A stretch of DNA of 64,000 nt from JAYUDN01 sp043739785 (GTDB taxonomy: Bacteria > Patescibacteriota > Gracilibacteria > BD1-5 > UBA2023). The translations under genes were made by a program, and so were the position numbers. A model generated the notes under the pieces. The model was not told where the DNA came from. It saw only the letters and a program-made list of their open reading frames with translations, and made no database searches. The stretch is taken from assembly GCA_043739785.1 (NCBI GenBank), contig JAYUDN010000028.1:1-64000 (forward strand), in the 5' to 3' direction. Positions 1 through 11,473 of this stretch are shown here, piece by piece. Positions within the stretch are counted from its first letter, which is position 1; the number at the start of each line of letters is the position of its first letter.

Positions 1-35
1 CAAGATATACTGAACGTGAAGAGAACAGTATATAT

Positions 36-92
36 AAAATCCCCCCTCCTGGCTCCATACCCTAATGAGCCAATGAAAAGAGAGGGGATTTT
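36..92. terminator. stem-loop, probable terminator of the leftward repeat-protein gene
   Basis: AAAATCCCC at 36-44 pairs with GGGGATTTT at 84-92, and an inner TGGCTC (50-55) pairs with GAGCCA (67-72). It lies downstream of the minus-strand gene ending at 217. There is no long U tract, so the role as a terminator is inferred. I see no convincing gene in 1-216. Confidence 0.45.
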
Positions 93-216
93 AATGTTGT
101 ATCAATTTATTAGTTCAACTATTTTATCCAATCGTACTTGTATATCTGTTGTCATACTTTCCGTATCAGCTCTCCATTTTGCATATCCGCTATTGCATCA
201 TTTATAAGGAAATTGA

Positions 217-1302
217 TTAAAAAGGAATATCGTCTTCGGTATCTCAGTTGTCTCACTCTCATTGAGGAGGTTTTCATGAGTAATCACGACCTGTAGGACG
301 GAATGATCATTGAATACTTCAAAATCTAACAAGAATTTCAGCAGTTTGTTTTTTTGTAAAGAGTTGAGCTCTTTTACTTAGAGTAAGTCTTGGGTGTGAT
401 CCAAGTTGGTTTGCAAGATCAATTAAATCAGCTAGATCTGTTTTCGTTCCTTTTCATTGAACTCAGAGTCTTGAGGTTAAGAATTCATAGATTTGATTAA
501 TTATTTTTACAGGACAATCTTCTTTTCCAAGAGCTACCCTTATAAAATAATAGTTTTCACGATATTTTTCCCAATATTCTAAGATGTACCTTATCGATAC
601 ATATCGACTATTGAGAATAGTTTTGAGACGTAAATCTTCATCACCTGAATCGAGAAAGTAAGTAGTTATTTTTAGACACAAGGCAGGATTTTTTGCGAGA
701 GCGATTCTCACTTCCCTATCTGGATCTTCTGCAAGTATAAACTGAACTGTATCGGGTAATCATTTTGTTTCGGCTACGATAAGTCGTAATTTTTGGGAAT
801 CTATTCAAGTATAATTTCTTGCGAGTGCACATAGATCTTCTGAATCTTGAGCATTGTGAGCAATTTCTGAAAGCCATCGAGTTTCTTTTTTGTATCTCGA
901 TTCAGATTTGTACTCATGATGAGAGAGTATATATGCCCGTCCTTCAGGAGTGAGGTATGGATGGGGCGTAAATGAATCAAACTCAAACGAGTAGTCTCTA
1001 TCTTTTCATCTACCAAACCAAACCTTTTTTGCTCCAATAATAAGTCTATGAAGATTTGGTTTTCATAGAATAGCTATATGTAATTTTTCCGGACTATCAA
1101 TTTTTGCTAAAAAATCAGAATAAGCCTTTTCTTGTTCCTGAAATGATGCCAAATCATCCCCGTTTGTAATGGCGAGTATTGATTCTCCGTATTGAATATT
1201 GAGAGCATGTACTAATTCTGGTCCACCTACTGCAAGCGGGTAAGACTGATCTTCTCGTACAACCAATGACGCCCCAGATACTCATGAAAAAGAAGATGAC
1301 AT
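217..1302 (-). CDS. repeat protein (variant leucine-rich/HEAT-like) with SSB-like C-terminal tip
   Basis: A 361-residue protein that is continuous only if about ten TGA codons are read as Gly. The middle (residues ~180-270) has helical repeats of the type seen in variant leucine-rich repeat proteins, with phrases such as DREVRIALAKNPAL and DEDLRLKTILNSR. The N-terminal part resembles nothing I recognise. The last ~30 residues are Gly-rich and acidic and end in TEDDIPF, the same form as the C-terminal tip of single-stranded DNA-binding protein (DDIPF), which recruits SSB partners. ATG at 1302 is the first start after an in-frame stop region. It is divergent from the AAA+ gene at 1454. Function unknown; a DNA-repair or replication link is only an inference from the tail. 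Confidence 0.75.
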
Positions 1303-1453
1303 TATCGATTTATAGTTTAGATATCCTTACTTTCTAAATGAATTTTTCAACACGTAAGAACATACATTTTATATGACTCTTCGAAAAGAAGTCAATTTTA
1401 TATTGACAATACTTTAATAAAATTTACTATAACATCATACTTATGTGATTTTT

Positions 1454-2770
1454 ATGACTGAGGCTGATAAAACTATAGCTGTATGAAATGATACCCCTTC
1501 TTCTGATTCAGAAATCATTTCTCAAGCAATGCGAATAGTAATGGAAGCTGTAAGTCAGGCACTTCTTCATCCGAATCAGTCATCAATAGCGGTAAGAAAA
1601 ATGTTGGAATGATTGGAGAGTTTATTGAGTTGAATATCCTGAGTTAGAGTATCCTGAATAAATGCGAATTGACTTTATAAAGATCTTCCTGCCTTATCAG
1701 ACTCTCAGTATGTCATACCAGATGAACTCATGGAAATAAACGACACGATTCTCTGACAACTCAGTTCGGATTCGTGAAACTGCAACTATGCCTATTCGTG
1801 ACTTATGTTCTATGGTTCATCAGGGACTGGAAAATCAGAATATATACGTTACCTGAAGTGAAAACTTTGAGATAAAATCAATATTTATAATCTAAATATA
1901 CCTGCAATCATCGCTTCTCCAAGTCCAGCAGAGGCTCTCAAAATAGCCTACGATAGGATCCAAGAAGAGTCGATACAAAAAGGAAAATATATAGTCGTTC
2001 TTCTTGATGAAGTGGATATATTTATGAGACAGTATTCATCTGTGAAAAATACAAGTTCAAGAAGTACACAAAGTGGAGGTGAACGTCACACAGAGCAAGT
2101 ACACTCAGTTTCTGAATCAACGATTGATCAGGTCGGATCTCAGCTTTTCTCTACGCTGAAGTCTATCATGAGTTGAAGCTGAGCATATGATCGAGTGTAT
2201 ACGGTAGCTACCACAAATGAGGATTCGATTCCATTAGTATTATGAAGAGACGGGAGATTTCAAGCGGTAAACATAAAGCCTCCATTTTTAGAAATGAGAA
2301 GCATACGAGAAGCAACTGACTATAAGAACTTAGCCAAATGTATTCGTATTGCTATTGAGATTTTCTGAGCTACCTATTGTCGAATAGAATGACTTACAGA
2401 AATACCGAAAGAGTATAGACTTCTTTTAAAGGAAGCTAAGCTTCTCGAAAGTAAAATGACTAAGGTTCTTCCGAAACAAATATGAGTTTTTCAAAGTCTA
2501 GATAAGATACAAATACAAAAAATTCGTACTCTTATTTGTGACTTTCTTGAAATACCAGAAGTTGTATCGATGAGAGGATTTTATATCTGAAAGTATCGGT
2601 GGTATGAATTTCATGAGAAAGATATACTATCTTGAATTGCTACTCAAACACAGAGTTCTATTGCAGGACGAAATAAAAAAAACTCACAAAAAAATCATCT
2701 TCCCACAAAAGATCCAAAAATAGTTAAAGAAATGCTACGAGAGCTATTTTTTGCCAAACATATGGTATAA
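1454..2770 (+). CDS. AAA+ family ATPase, TGA-rich
   Basis: A 438-residue ATPase that is invisible under the standard code because in-frame TGA is so frequent. Walker A reads YGSSGTGKSEYI near residue 120 and Walker B VVLLDEVDIF near residue 183. Further on, TNEDSIP followed by GRDGRFQ matches the sensor-1 and arginine-finger region of classical AAA domains. A serine-rich loop follows Walker B. The N-terminal ~110 residues and the C-terminal ~150 residues are not recognised; the C-terminal part is lysine-rich. The single AAA module suggests a remodelling or protease-associated ATPase, but no partner is adjacent. Start: ATG 1454, just after an AT-rich promoter-like stretch. Confidence 0.85.
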
Positions 2771-3116
2771 AAAATATTTTTCTTTTTGCTTTTTCCCATT
2801 TTATAGATATAAGCATATTACTTTTTCATAGGTGGAGTCTATATTTTGATAGAAAATGCTGTTACTCCGCTCCAGTCAATCCTTGTTTGTATATTGACCA
2901 TAGGGGAAGGAACACGTTTCGATTTATTCGGTGTTTGATGTAGGTGTCTCGAGTGGCTCTCGTGAGACCGTATATCTAGATAGGCATTTTCTATTATCTT
3001 TATTATCTTTTGCGGAAAGTCTTCGGACTCTCTTGCAACACTATTTTTGTATCGATTCTCATACTTCATGGAAGTGACGAGAAACGCTATATTCATTTTT
3101 TTACCCCTTTTTTGTT
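2771..3116. other. gene-free interval
   Basis: The 346 bases between the AAA+ gene and the DEAD-box gene hold no convincing coding sequence. A minus-strand open frame (2839-3096, 85 codons) contains no TGA at all and resembles no family, so I did not call it. The right end should carry the promoter of the helicase. Confidence 0.4.
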
Positions 3117-4622
3117 ATGTCTTTTGAAACCCTTTCTCTTCGTAAAGAGATCCTCGATGCTCTCACTGACCTCGGATACCACACTCCGACGGAAGTCCAA
3201 TCTCAAGTAATTCCTCCAGCTCTCGCTGGGAAAAATATGATCGTCCAGTCCCATACTGGAAGTGGTAAGACGGCGGCATTCGTCATCCCAGCGCTCAATG
3301 GTATCGACTCTCGTGTCAGGTCTCCACAAGTCCTCATCCTCGAACCGACTCGTGAACTCGCGGTCCAAACTCGAGAAGAAGTATACAATGAATCAAAATA
3401 TATGCGTATGAGTTCGATCGCGCTCTTCGGTGGTTCTCCTATCTGGAAGCAACGTGAAGGACTCAGGGCCGGAGCTCAGATCCTTATCGCCACTCCAGGA
3501 CGCCTCCAGGATCTTATCGAGCGAGGATGGGTTGATCTTTCTCATATCACGACCCTTATCCTCGATGAGGTAGATCAGATGATGGATATGGGATTTGCTC
3601 CAGCTGTGACAGAGGTCTGGGATTCACTTCCCGCTCTTAAGCAAGTAATGGCTTTCTCGGCTACCTTCACTTCTGAAATTACTCGTATGCTCGATAGTCG
3701 ACTCAAGGGAGAAACTGAGAGACTCATCCTTTCGACGGCTCCGACCGTCGATACGATCGATCATGTCTTTATGCGTGTCGGGATTCGAGATAAGTATCCC
3801 CTCCTCAAGCAAATCCTCGAACGATTTCCTGGAAGTAAAGTCATGATATTCACCTCTCGTAAGCACGAGACGGAAGAAATCGAGCGATACCTCTTCCGAG
3901 ATGGATTTCAGGCGGCATATATCCACGGAGATATGCACCAGAGAGATCGAATGAGAGCGCTCAAGGACTACAAAGATGGAAAAGTACAAATCTTTATAGG
4001 AACGGACGTCGCGAGTCGAGGACTCAACATGAACAATATCGATCTCGTGATCAATTACCACGTTCCCCTTGATCCAGAATCATATATCCATCGTATCGGT
4101 CGAACAGGACGAGCTGGTGCAAGCGGACGAGCGATTATGTTTGTCTCTTCGGAAGAAATGCGTACCTTTTCTCGTATCGAGCGGATGCATAAGATAGAAA
4201 TCACCGAAGTCGATGCGGAAGGCACGACCATCCCTCGAGTGAAAGAATCTCGATCCTATGGATCAGGAGGTGGTGGAGGATATCGAGGAAGATCTGGTGG
4301 ATCTGGAGGTGGATACCGAGGAGGTTCATCTGGAGGATCAGGTGGTGGATATCGTGGATCTTCAGGAGGTAGTTCAGGTGGATATCGCTGAGGAAGCTCT
4401 AGTGGATCTTCTGGTGGAGGATACCGAGGAGGTTCTTCAGGTTGATCAGGTGCAGGATACCGAGGTTCTTCTGGAGGTGGTTCAGGAGGAAGCTACCAAT
4501 GAGGTGGTGAATCACGAAGTTCGGAATGAGGGTACCGAGGAGGTTCTTCAGGATGATCCGGTGGTGGATACCGAGGTGGAAACGATTCTGGAGCGACCCG
4601 ACGATATCAAGGCAATGATTAG
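3117..4622 (+). CDS. DEAD-box RNA helicase with long Gly/Arg/Tyr-rich tail
   Basis: A 501-residue ATP-dependent RNA helicase. Visible motifs: Q motif (FETLSLRKEIL, TEVQSQVIP), I SHTGSGKT, Ia PTRELA, Ib TPGR, II DEVD in place of DEAD, III SAT, V TDVASRG, VI HRIGRTGR. After residue ~380 comes a low-complexity tail of about 120 residues made of GGYRG/GGSSGG repeats, five of whose glycines are TGA. This tail is an RGG/GYR-type RNA-binding region. Under the standard code the protein would stop at 4391 inside the tail. The usual role of the family is rRNA maturation, mRNA turnover or cold adaptation; which applies here cannot be told. Confidence 0.95.
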
Positions 4623-4667
4623 GAATACTCTATTTGTATAGGAAGACATTTTAGATACCATATTCGT

Positions 4668-4976
4668 ATGAACAATCGAATCAAGCATACGTATCGAGAA
4701 AATATTCGAAAAATGTTTTCTCTCATAGAATCACATCCAGGAACGCAGAAGCTTATGATGCTTCCCTTCTCGATTCGCTTGGCGCTCGCAAGTATGCTAT
4801 TTGTTATCGGGCTTATCGCTCTCGTTACCCCGATTCCAGCAGGCTGGATGATGATTCTGACGGCAGCTGTACTTATATTCGGATTTCATATGGTTCGCAG
4901 GCAATCCGTTAAACTATTCTTCCTCTTAAGAATGCATAAGATCTGGGAGTGGATAAAGAATTTTCGTATGAAGTAG
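4668..4976 (+). CDS. small membrane protein, PGPGW-type
   Basis: A 102-residue protein with two closely spaced hydrophobic segments (residues ~34-55 and ~58-76) separated by TPIPAGWM. This resembles the Pro-Gly-Trp turn of the putative transmembrane PGPGW family. Both termini are basic and probably cytoplasmic. No TGA codon is needed. It sits between the helicase and the photolyase on the same strand; function unknown. Confidence 0.75.
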   Translation: MNNRIKHTYRENIRKMFSLIESHPGTQKLMMLPFSIRLALASMLFVIGLIALVTPIPAGWMMILTAAVLIFGFHMVRRQSVKLFFLLRMHKIWEWIKNFRMK

Positions 4977-5112
4977 GTGTTCACAGTCTCAAGAGTTCGA
5001 TTATTCCCATCCAGAAATTATATTTTCTGGATTTTCTATGGTCTTTGCTATCTTGATACATCATCAAGTAAATATTTCTTGCCTTCATCCAGTTTTCCCA
5101 TATTATTTCTTT

Positions 5113-6438
5113 ATGTACAACCGTTCTCTCTTCATCTTCCGTCAGGATCTTCGTCTTCATGATAATACTGGGCTTATTCGTGCCCTGAGAGAATCGAAGG
5201 AAGTTCTCCCGATCTTTATCCGAGATACTCGAGCGGATGAAGATTTTGGAGAAAATGATCCAAGATTCGGATTTATCGCGGAAGCCCTTACGGAGATTGA
5301 TACTGAGCTCCAGAAAAATAACTGAACACTTCTCGTATACCGAGGAATTCCAGAAAAACTCATTCCAGAACTTCTCGCAAAATATCTCATCAATGCTGTC
5401 TACGCCAATAAATCATATTCTCCAAGAGGAAAATTACGCGATGAGAAAATACAGAAAGCTATCGGAGAGATCCCATTTATTCTTGAAAAGGATTTCTTGC
5501 TTCTCGAGCCTGAGGATACTGAGCAACGGAAGGTATTTACGCCATTTTATAAGCTCTGGCAGCGAAAACTCTGATCTGGAAAAATCTCTACTACACACTA
5601 TGAACCACATTCCTGTCAATGGATTCAACTTCTTGAAAAAGATAAAAACGAAACGATCGAAAAACATTTTCCCACACTTCAGCATCCATATTTTACTATG
5701 GCTTTTGGACGAAAGCGAATCTCCGATTTTCACTTTTCTCAGTACGATGAGACTCGGAACTTCCCGGCTATCGATGGCTCGACTCGACTCTCTCCGTATA
5801 TACGATTCGGAGTATTTTCTATTCGCGAGGCATACAATCGTGTCCTTTCAGAAAGTCCCACTCTGGTTTCTGAGCTTGCCTGGAGAGAATTCTGGTATCA
5901 TATCGCCCACTACTTCCCTACTCTCTATGACCTCGAATTCCAGGAAAAACGCCGAGGAATAGCCTGGGAAAATAGTGAATTTCTCAAGGAAAAAATTGAG
6001 CAAGCTGAAACAGGATACCCCCTCATAGATGCGGCGCTTAGACAGCTCTATACGACGAATTGGATGCACAACCGACTTCGTATGGTCGTGGCTTCCTTTA
6101 TCACGAAGAACTGTCTGATCGATTGGCGATGGGGAGAGAAACTCTTCAAAAAGTACCTGATCGACTATGATGAAGCGGTCAACTATGGGAACTGGCAGTG
6201 GTCAGCCTCTGTGGGCCCAGATCCGAAGCCTTTACGAATATTTAATCCCCTCCTTCAGTCAGAGAAGTTTGACCATGAGGCCAAGTTTATCAAAAAGTAT
6301 ATTCCCGAGCTCGCGAATGTAAGCCCTGAGGATATTCACTCACTCAATCTCGAAGGCCTCTATCCGAGACCGATCGTGAACCAACGGCTTTCGGCAGATC
6401 GAGCGAAGGAGGTATACTATGCGGTTTTAGAAAAGTAG
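5113..6438 (+). CDS. phrB: deoxyribodipyrimidine photolyase
   Basis: A 441-residue class I photolyase/cryptochrome that repairs UV-induced cyclobutane pyrimidine dimers with blue light and FAD. The N-terminus SLFIFRQDLRLHDNTG is the standard start of the alpha/beta antenna domain. The FAD domain shows TRLSPYIRFGVFS, WREFWYHI, TGYPLIDAALRQL, NWMHNRLRMVVASF, DWRWGE and the NYGNWQW active-site region. In-frame TGA codons at 5323 and ~5575 encode Gly. ATG 5113 was chosen because it places the conserved N-terminus correctly; an in-frame ATG at 5038 would add 25 atypical residues. Photolyase plus rhodopsin in one window fits a sunlit habitat. Confidence 0.95.
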
Positions 6439-6812
6439 AGTAAAATATTATCTATGGTTTCCTTTTGATAAGGAGCATGCCTGTAAGTATCCGTCAATAT
6501 TCGTGAGATTATTTAAATCAACCTCCATGAGTATATCGCCAAGCTCATTTCGCACCCTTTCCATAACTGATAAAATATTTATTCATATAATGAGTATTTT
6601 GATACGATATAAAATACTTCGGGAGGTTTGTGGGTTTTTTACTGCTATTCGTGCTAAAACTATACGAGATGTTTCACGTAGATGCTCTAGGGGTTGGTTT
6701 CGAATATTTGTTGGCATTCTCTGATTATAAAAATTTTTACCGATCGTCAACTTCTCTGCCAAAGTTCTTGTTTTTCTCTAAATATACTTATACTACATAC
6801 ATAATTTTTCCT
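6439..6812. other. gene-free interval
   Basis: 374 bases without a supportable gene on either strand in code 25; the short frames found end after about 25 codons. AT-rich sequence with TATACTTATACTAC near 6785-6798 probably holds the promoter for the gene at 6813. Confidence 0.4.
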
Positions 6813-7145
6813 ATGAAATACCTTATTCACTTTCTGATTACGGCGGCGGTGATCTACTATATACCAAAATATATTCCCGGGATACAGGTTGATACCTTTG
6901 CTGCGTCTATTATCTTCGCAATCTTTCTTGCCGCGCTCAATCTCGTATTTGGTACTATTCTTAGAATCATCACCTTCCCACTTCGACTCCTTACACTCGG
7001 ACTCTTCGGGTTTGTCATATGGGGGATACTTATCTACGTCGCGGACCAGTTGGTTCCGGGGGTTACGATTACCGGCATAGTCCCACTCGCGATTCTGACC
7101 GTGGTGCTGACGTGCCTATCTTTTGTTCTCAAGCTCTTATGGTAA
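6813..7145 (+). CDS. phage-holin family 4 (YvlD-like) membrane protein
   Basis: A 110-residue protein with four predicted membrane spans. The order MKYLIHFLITAAVIYYIPKY, IIFAIFLAALNLVFG, ITFPLRLLTLGLFGFVIWG and a last hydrophobic segment is typical of the small YvlD/holin-4 family, which despite the name is chromosomal in many bacteria and of uncertain role. Its stop overlaps the start of the next gene (TTATGGTAA), so translation is probably coupled. Nothing nearby suggests a prophage. Confidence 0.8.
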   Translation: MKYLIHFLITAAVIYYIPKYIPGIQVDTFAASIIFAIFLAALNLVFGTILRIITFPLRLLTLGLFGFVIWGILIYVADQLVPGVTITGIVPLAILTVVLTCLSFVLKLLW

Positions 7146-8227
7146 TCGCACAATATGAAGCATGCATCGACCTCCTCTTTCGGGGTCTTTCTATTTACCG
7201 GTGGAATAATTTTCCTCGTATAGAATCGGTCACTGCCCTCGATCATAGTGCTTTCGCGCTCCATATTTCGATGATTCTCGCATCTCTTGTCGAAGAGCGT
7301 TCGGGGAAGGTATTTGATAAAAATTATCTCGTACGGAAGCTCCTTTTTTCTCTCTTTTTTACGACAACCCATTCTGATATCAATCATGATGTGAAGGAAT
7401 TCATGAAACGAACCAACCCCACGCTTTATCAAACGCTTCGTGCGGATACGTACAAAAAAATCCTCGAGCTTCCGATGCATGAAGTATTCCGCGCCGATAT
7501 CTATTCGACCATGCTTTCCGATGGTGACAGTGAGACGGACGTCCTTATAGAATACGCAAAACTCTACGCCAACCTTATCGAAGCCCGTAGCAACGCTCGA
7601 GTCTATCCCGAGGTGTATTCGCGACAAATGGCTCAGATTTCTGAACGAATGGATATGGAGAAGTATAAGATATTTCAGGATTTTCTTCCTCACAGAGGTG
7701 AAAGTGAGGTGCATTTTTTCCTCATGACCATTCGTCGTCTTCAGTCGACCAAACGGTGGAATCTTGATCGTCGCACCTATCCAGTGTCGGTCATGAGCCA
7801 CCTGGTCTTTGTTCTCTTCTTTACGTACATTTTTTGCTTAGATCAGGGTCTAGATAAGTATGTTACTACTGATGCGATGATTACCGCGCTCTATCATGAT
7901 GTTCCTGAGGGGCTTACTTGAGATATTATCACCCCGACGAAGGAAGCCCTTCCAGAGATTCGTACGCTCCTCGAGACCATAGAGACCGAGATGGTAGATC
8001 GGGAACTTTTATCTTTTATTCGATTTTCCCCCATTCATTTTGACGTAAAGTCGAGGATTCTGACTCCTTGGAAAATGCCATCTGGATCGCTCATCAAACT
8101 CGCTGATCATTACTCCGCTCTTTATGAAGCGAAAATAGAAATACCGACCCATCCAGAAATGCAGGAGGTGTATGATAGGATCTTTGAGATTATCCAAAAA
8201 AAACAAAAAGAAATATCATATGCTTAA
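7139..8227 (+). CDS. HD-domain phosphohydrolase
   Basis: A 362-residue protein with an HD metal-binding domain. DHSAFALH near residue 37 supplies early ligands and ALYHDVPEGLTGDI near residue 255 is the HD signature, with the Gly in LTGD encoded by TGA at 7919. The layout is that of YfbR-like nucleotidases and related HD hydrolases, but the protein is longer, with a helical middle part, so the substrate is unknown. It overlaps the upstream gene by 7 bases and the patatin gene downstream by 8, implying one operon. Confidence 0.8.
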
Positions 8228-8984
8228 GAAAATTGCTATTGTCTGTTCCTGAGGTGGGATGCGATGTTCATATACGGGCGGATTTTTGGTGGGTCTTGGA
8301 AGGAGATTTCCTGATTTTAAACCAGATATTATGATTGCCACCTCTGGATGAGCTGGATGCGCATCGTATTACCTCACCGATCAGCTCTGAGAGATGGAAC
8401 GTATCTGGACAACCCATCTTGCCAACCCTGGAACGATCAATCCTCTCAAGATCCAAAAGATGATGAGTATCGATTATGCGATCGATGACGTTCTTCGTAT
8501 TAGGGAGCCACTTCATACCGCTAAAATGCTCGAGAGTGAAACGAAATGGTATATCGTCGTGACTCAAGTATCGAACCAAGCTCCTGTGTATTTCCCTCAG
8601 GAAGATATCCGAGAAAAGGATCACATATATGATCTCATCCAAGCTTCGATGTCGGTCCCGTTGCTCTACGGAAAAGAGAAAATACTCTATGGGACTTCTT
8701 ATGTTGATGGCGGGTTCGGGGCTCCTTTTTATAAAACAGTAAAAAAAGCGATCGAACTCGGAGCGACTCAGATTCTTGCGATAGATTCCTCGAGGAGTCA
8801 ATCAGAAGATATAGATTCATTGCGAACGGAAGGAGTGAATATAGAACTCATCAGGAACCCAAAAATTCCTGCTCGACTCCTCAGTCATTCCGAAAAAATT
8901 CTCACGGATAGTTTTGAACTTGGACTCAGAGATGCTATGGATCACTCATGACTTGATGCATTCTTCGAGAGAATTACACGGTAG
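8220..8984 (+). CDS. patatin-like phospholipase
   Basis: A 254-residue patatin-family serine hydrolase that would cleave acyl groups from lipids. The oxyanion hole GGGMRCSYTGG lies near residue 11, the nucleophile elbow ATSGGAG near residue 42, and the Asp of the dyad in VDGGFGAP near residue 163. One glycine in the oxyanion hole and one in the elbow are TGA, so the active site exists only under code 25. The start ATG overlaps the end of the HD gene (TATGCTTAA). The product ends at TAG 8982-8984, after one more TGA at 8949. Confidence 0.9.
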
Positions 8985-9197
8985 CCTTCGAAAATCGGTG
9001 GCGGTTTTTATGCCAGAGTTCTATAGAGAGTCTCGTTTCATGGTCTATGATTTTTTCTTGTTCGAGGATGTCGAGGTCTATTTCCATATTCGATAGAGTT
9101 GGAGGGAAATAAGGTTTTGATATCGATTATAATATATCCTTTTTCACATTTTGCAAGAGTGAGATTGATTTTCTCCCATTTTTTGTATACTCTCATT

Positions 9198-10427
9198 ATG
9201 GATATCACCCTCCCACATATTAAAATAGGTATTGATGAAGCGGGTCGTGGCCCCTGGTATGGTCCCGTCGTGGCTTGTGCTTTGGCGTTCGATCCCCTTC
9301 ATCCTCCTTCCAGTGATTTTATCGAAACCATCGGAGATAGTAAAAAATGTAGTGAAAAGAAAAGATCTCACATTTTCCATGAAATTATAACCTTTTCAGA
9401 GTCTGAACAAATCTATTTCGGAGTCGGTGTGGTGGATAATGACTATATAGATACATATGGTATCAAAAAGGCGACACAAGAAGCTATGCGACGAGCGATC
9501 ACCGAGATCCTTCGCTCTATCCCGAAAACCTATGTAATCCACTCTACCCTCATCGATGGGAATGATGGATTTGATTTCTGAGCCCTCCTTCCAAAATCAC
9601 CGATTTCTATCATCCGCTGAGACAGTAAGGTCAAAGAAATCTGAGCGGCTTCGATCGTCGCAAAAGTATTTCGAGATAAATTGATGGATACCTACTCCCT
9701 CCTTCATCCGACTCTTGGCATTGATTCCCACAAAGGATATGGAACGAAGAAACATAGTGAGAATCTCGACGCTCGTCATATCACTTCATTTCATCGGATT
9801 TCGTACAAACCCATCGAAAACATACTCAAAAATAAGAAACCGAAGGTCCTCCTTCATGTATGCTGTGGACCGGATGCGACCGTTCCGATTATGGATCTCA
9901 AGAAGGACTATGAGGTGATCGGATATTGGTATGACCCCAATATCCAACCCAAGGCTGAGTATGAGAAACGAAGAGATGCATTTGCTCAAGTCTGCGAAAT
10001 CGAAGGTATTGAGTGGATGGAGTGACCGTATGATGTAAAGCATTTTTTCGAAGTGATCAAATGACTCGAAGATACACCCGAACAATGAGAAAAATGTACG
10101 AAATGTTATGACATGCGTCTTGCTAAGTCTGCAGAAATCGCACAAGAGCTCGGCGTAGATTTCTATACCTCCACGCTCAATACGAGTCCCCATAAGGATC
10201 TCGATAAGATGTTTAGTCTCGGAGAAAAGTACGGGAATATCCATCATATTCCTTTTCTCAAAATACCATTTCGAAAAAATGGAGGCTTTAATCGTTCCGT
10301 CGAGTATACTAAAAAACACGATATCTACCGTCAGGACTACTGCGGTTGCGTCTACTCTGATACGTTTCCTGGAAGAGTGATCAAAGCGAAGGATGGACTC
10401 AAGAAAAAAAGAGGGTGGAGTGGGTAA
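9198..10427 (+). CDS. rnhB-queH: fusion of ribonuclease HII and QueH (epoxyqueuosine reductase)
   Basis: A 409-residue fusion without any TAA/TAG between two complete enzymes. Residues ~1-205 are RNase HII, which removes ribonucleotides from DNA: IDEAGRGPWYGPVV, LIDGND and KEIGAASIVAKVFRD carry the acidic metal ligands. From residue ~213 comes QueH, which makes queuosine in tRNA by reducing epoxyqueuosine: HVCCGPDA, CTKCYDMRL and YRQDYCGC supply the cysteine pairs. The joint is ISYKPIENILKNKKPK. Several TGA codons lie in both halves. A TATACT box ends 6 bases before the ATG, so the mRNA may be leaderless. Confidence 0.93.
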
Positions 10428-10483
10428 GGATATACAAGGTCGAGAAACTCAGAAAAATAGTAATTTATAGAAATACTCCCTGT

Positions 10484-11473
10484 TTAACTCAAAACATCAT
10501 CAACTTTGTCTCGTATATCGAGCGTATTTTCTCGACTCCCCGCTCAAAGAGTGAGATTTTTCTCTACTGCCTCTTGCTTGGATTCCACAATGGTTTTCGT
10601 TTGGTTCATCTTGTAGACTTTTGGGTCAAATCCCTGTTCATCTAAGAGAATTTGAATACTCGAAGTAACTTCATCTGGACTGGTTACATAGTACATATTG
10701 AGGGTTCCGAGCATAGCTTGACTGTCCCCTTCTGTCAGGATATCGATGTTTCCGAAGTTAAAAAAACTAGCGAGTTTGCTCGGGAAAAAGGAGCGCACGG
10801 TTTTGATTTTCTCACTTTCGAGGGTTTGAGTACTGGATAGGACTCCAGACTGATTGACGAAAAATATTTTCCCCGGGACGACGATATTATAGTCCATTTC
10901 GAGGTCAAGCATCTTTTTCCGGTATGATTTGAGTAATACCATCTCGATGAGAATGACGAGGCTATCGAAAGCGAGTACCCAAATATGTTCGCCTATTTGT
11001 CAACTGTAGGTGGAGATAATAACTATTTCTGTTATCAGGGTGAGAAAAAGTATACATTGGTTTGAGATAGACCAGTCGAAAAACGTAATGAAATAGCTGT
11101 CTCCTTGCATCAGTTCATCGAGAAGCAGACTTGTATCAGTTCGTATTTCAGCTATTCGATGAATCTCTCGAAAGTGTCGAATATAGTTCAAAGAAGAAAC
11201 AACTAAAATCAACGACATCAGCATATTTCCTACGATGAGCGTGTACTTGATAGAATCTATATCAATACTGAAATAGGCAATTCAGATACTTGCACATGAA
11301 AGCAATACTATCAATAAAGGCAACCAAAGAATGAAGAGAGCAAATACCCAAGAACGCTTGATGACCATTATTTTTGGATACCCTTCTTCGATGAGCTTCT
11401 TCACATGAAGACTTTCACCGCTTATATTAAAGGATTTGAACAACCAACTATATATGAGATGAAAAGGAATCAT
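10484..11473 (-). CDS. membrane protein with a PH-like domain
   Basis: A 329-residue protein with about five hydrophobic segments in its first 180 residues (including WVFALFILWLPLLIVLL and LMSLILVVSSL), followed by a ~130-residue soluble region. That region contains GNIDILTEGD and MYYVTSPDEV, which recall the end of bacterial PH-like (YdbS/bPH2) domains. TGA encodes Gly at 10997, 11279 and near the C-terminus (10544). Start ATG 11473 follows an in-frame TAA three codons upstream. Unknown function at the inner membrane. Confidence 0.75.

Noticed and set aside
2839..3096. Possible 85-residue minus-strand protein before the helicase
   Set aside because: No TGA-Gly, no recognisable features, and it overlaps the likely helicase promoter.
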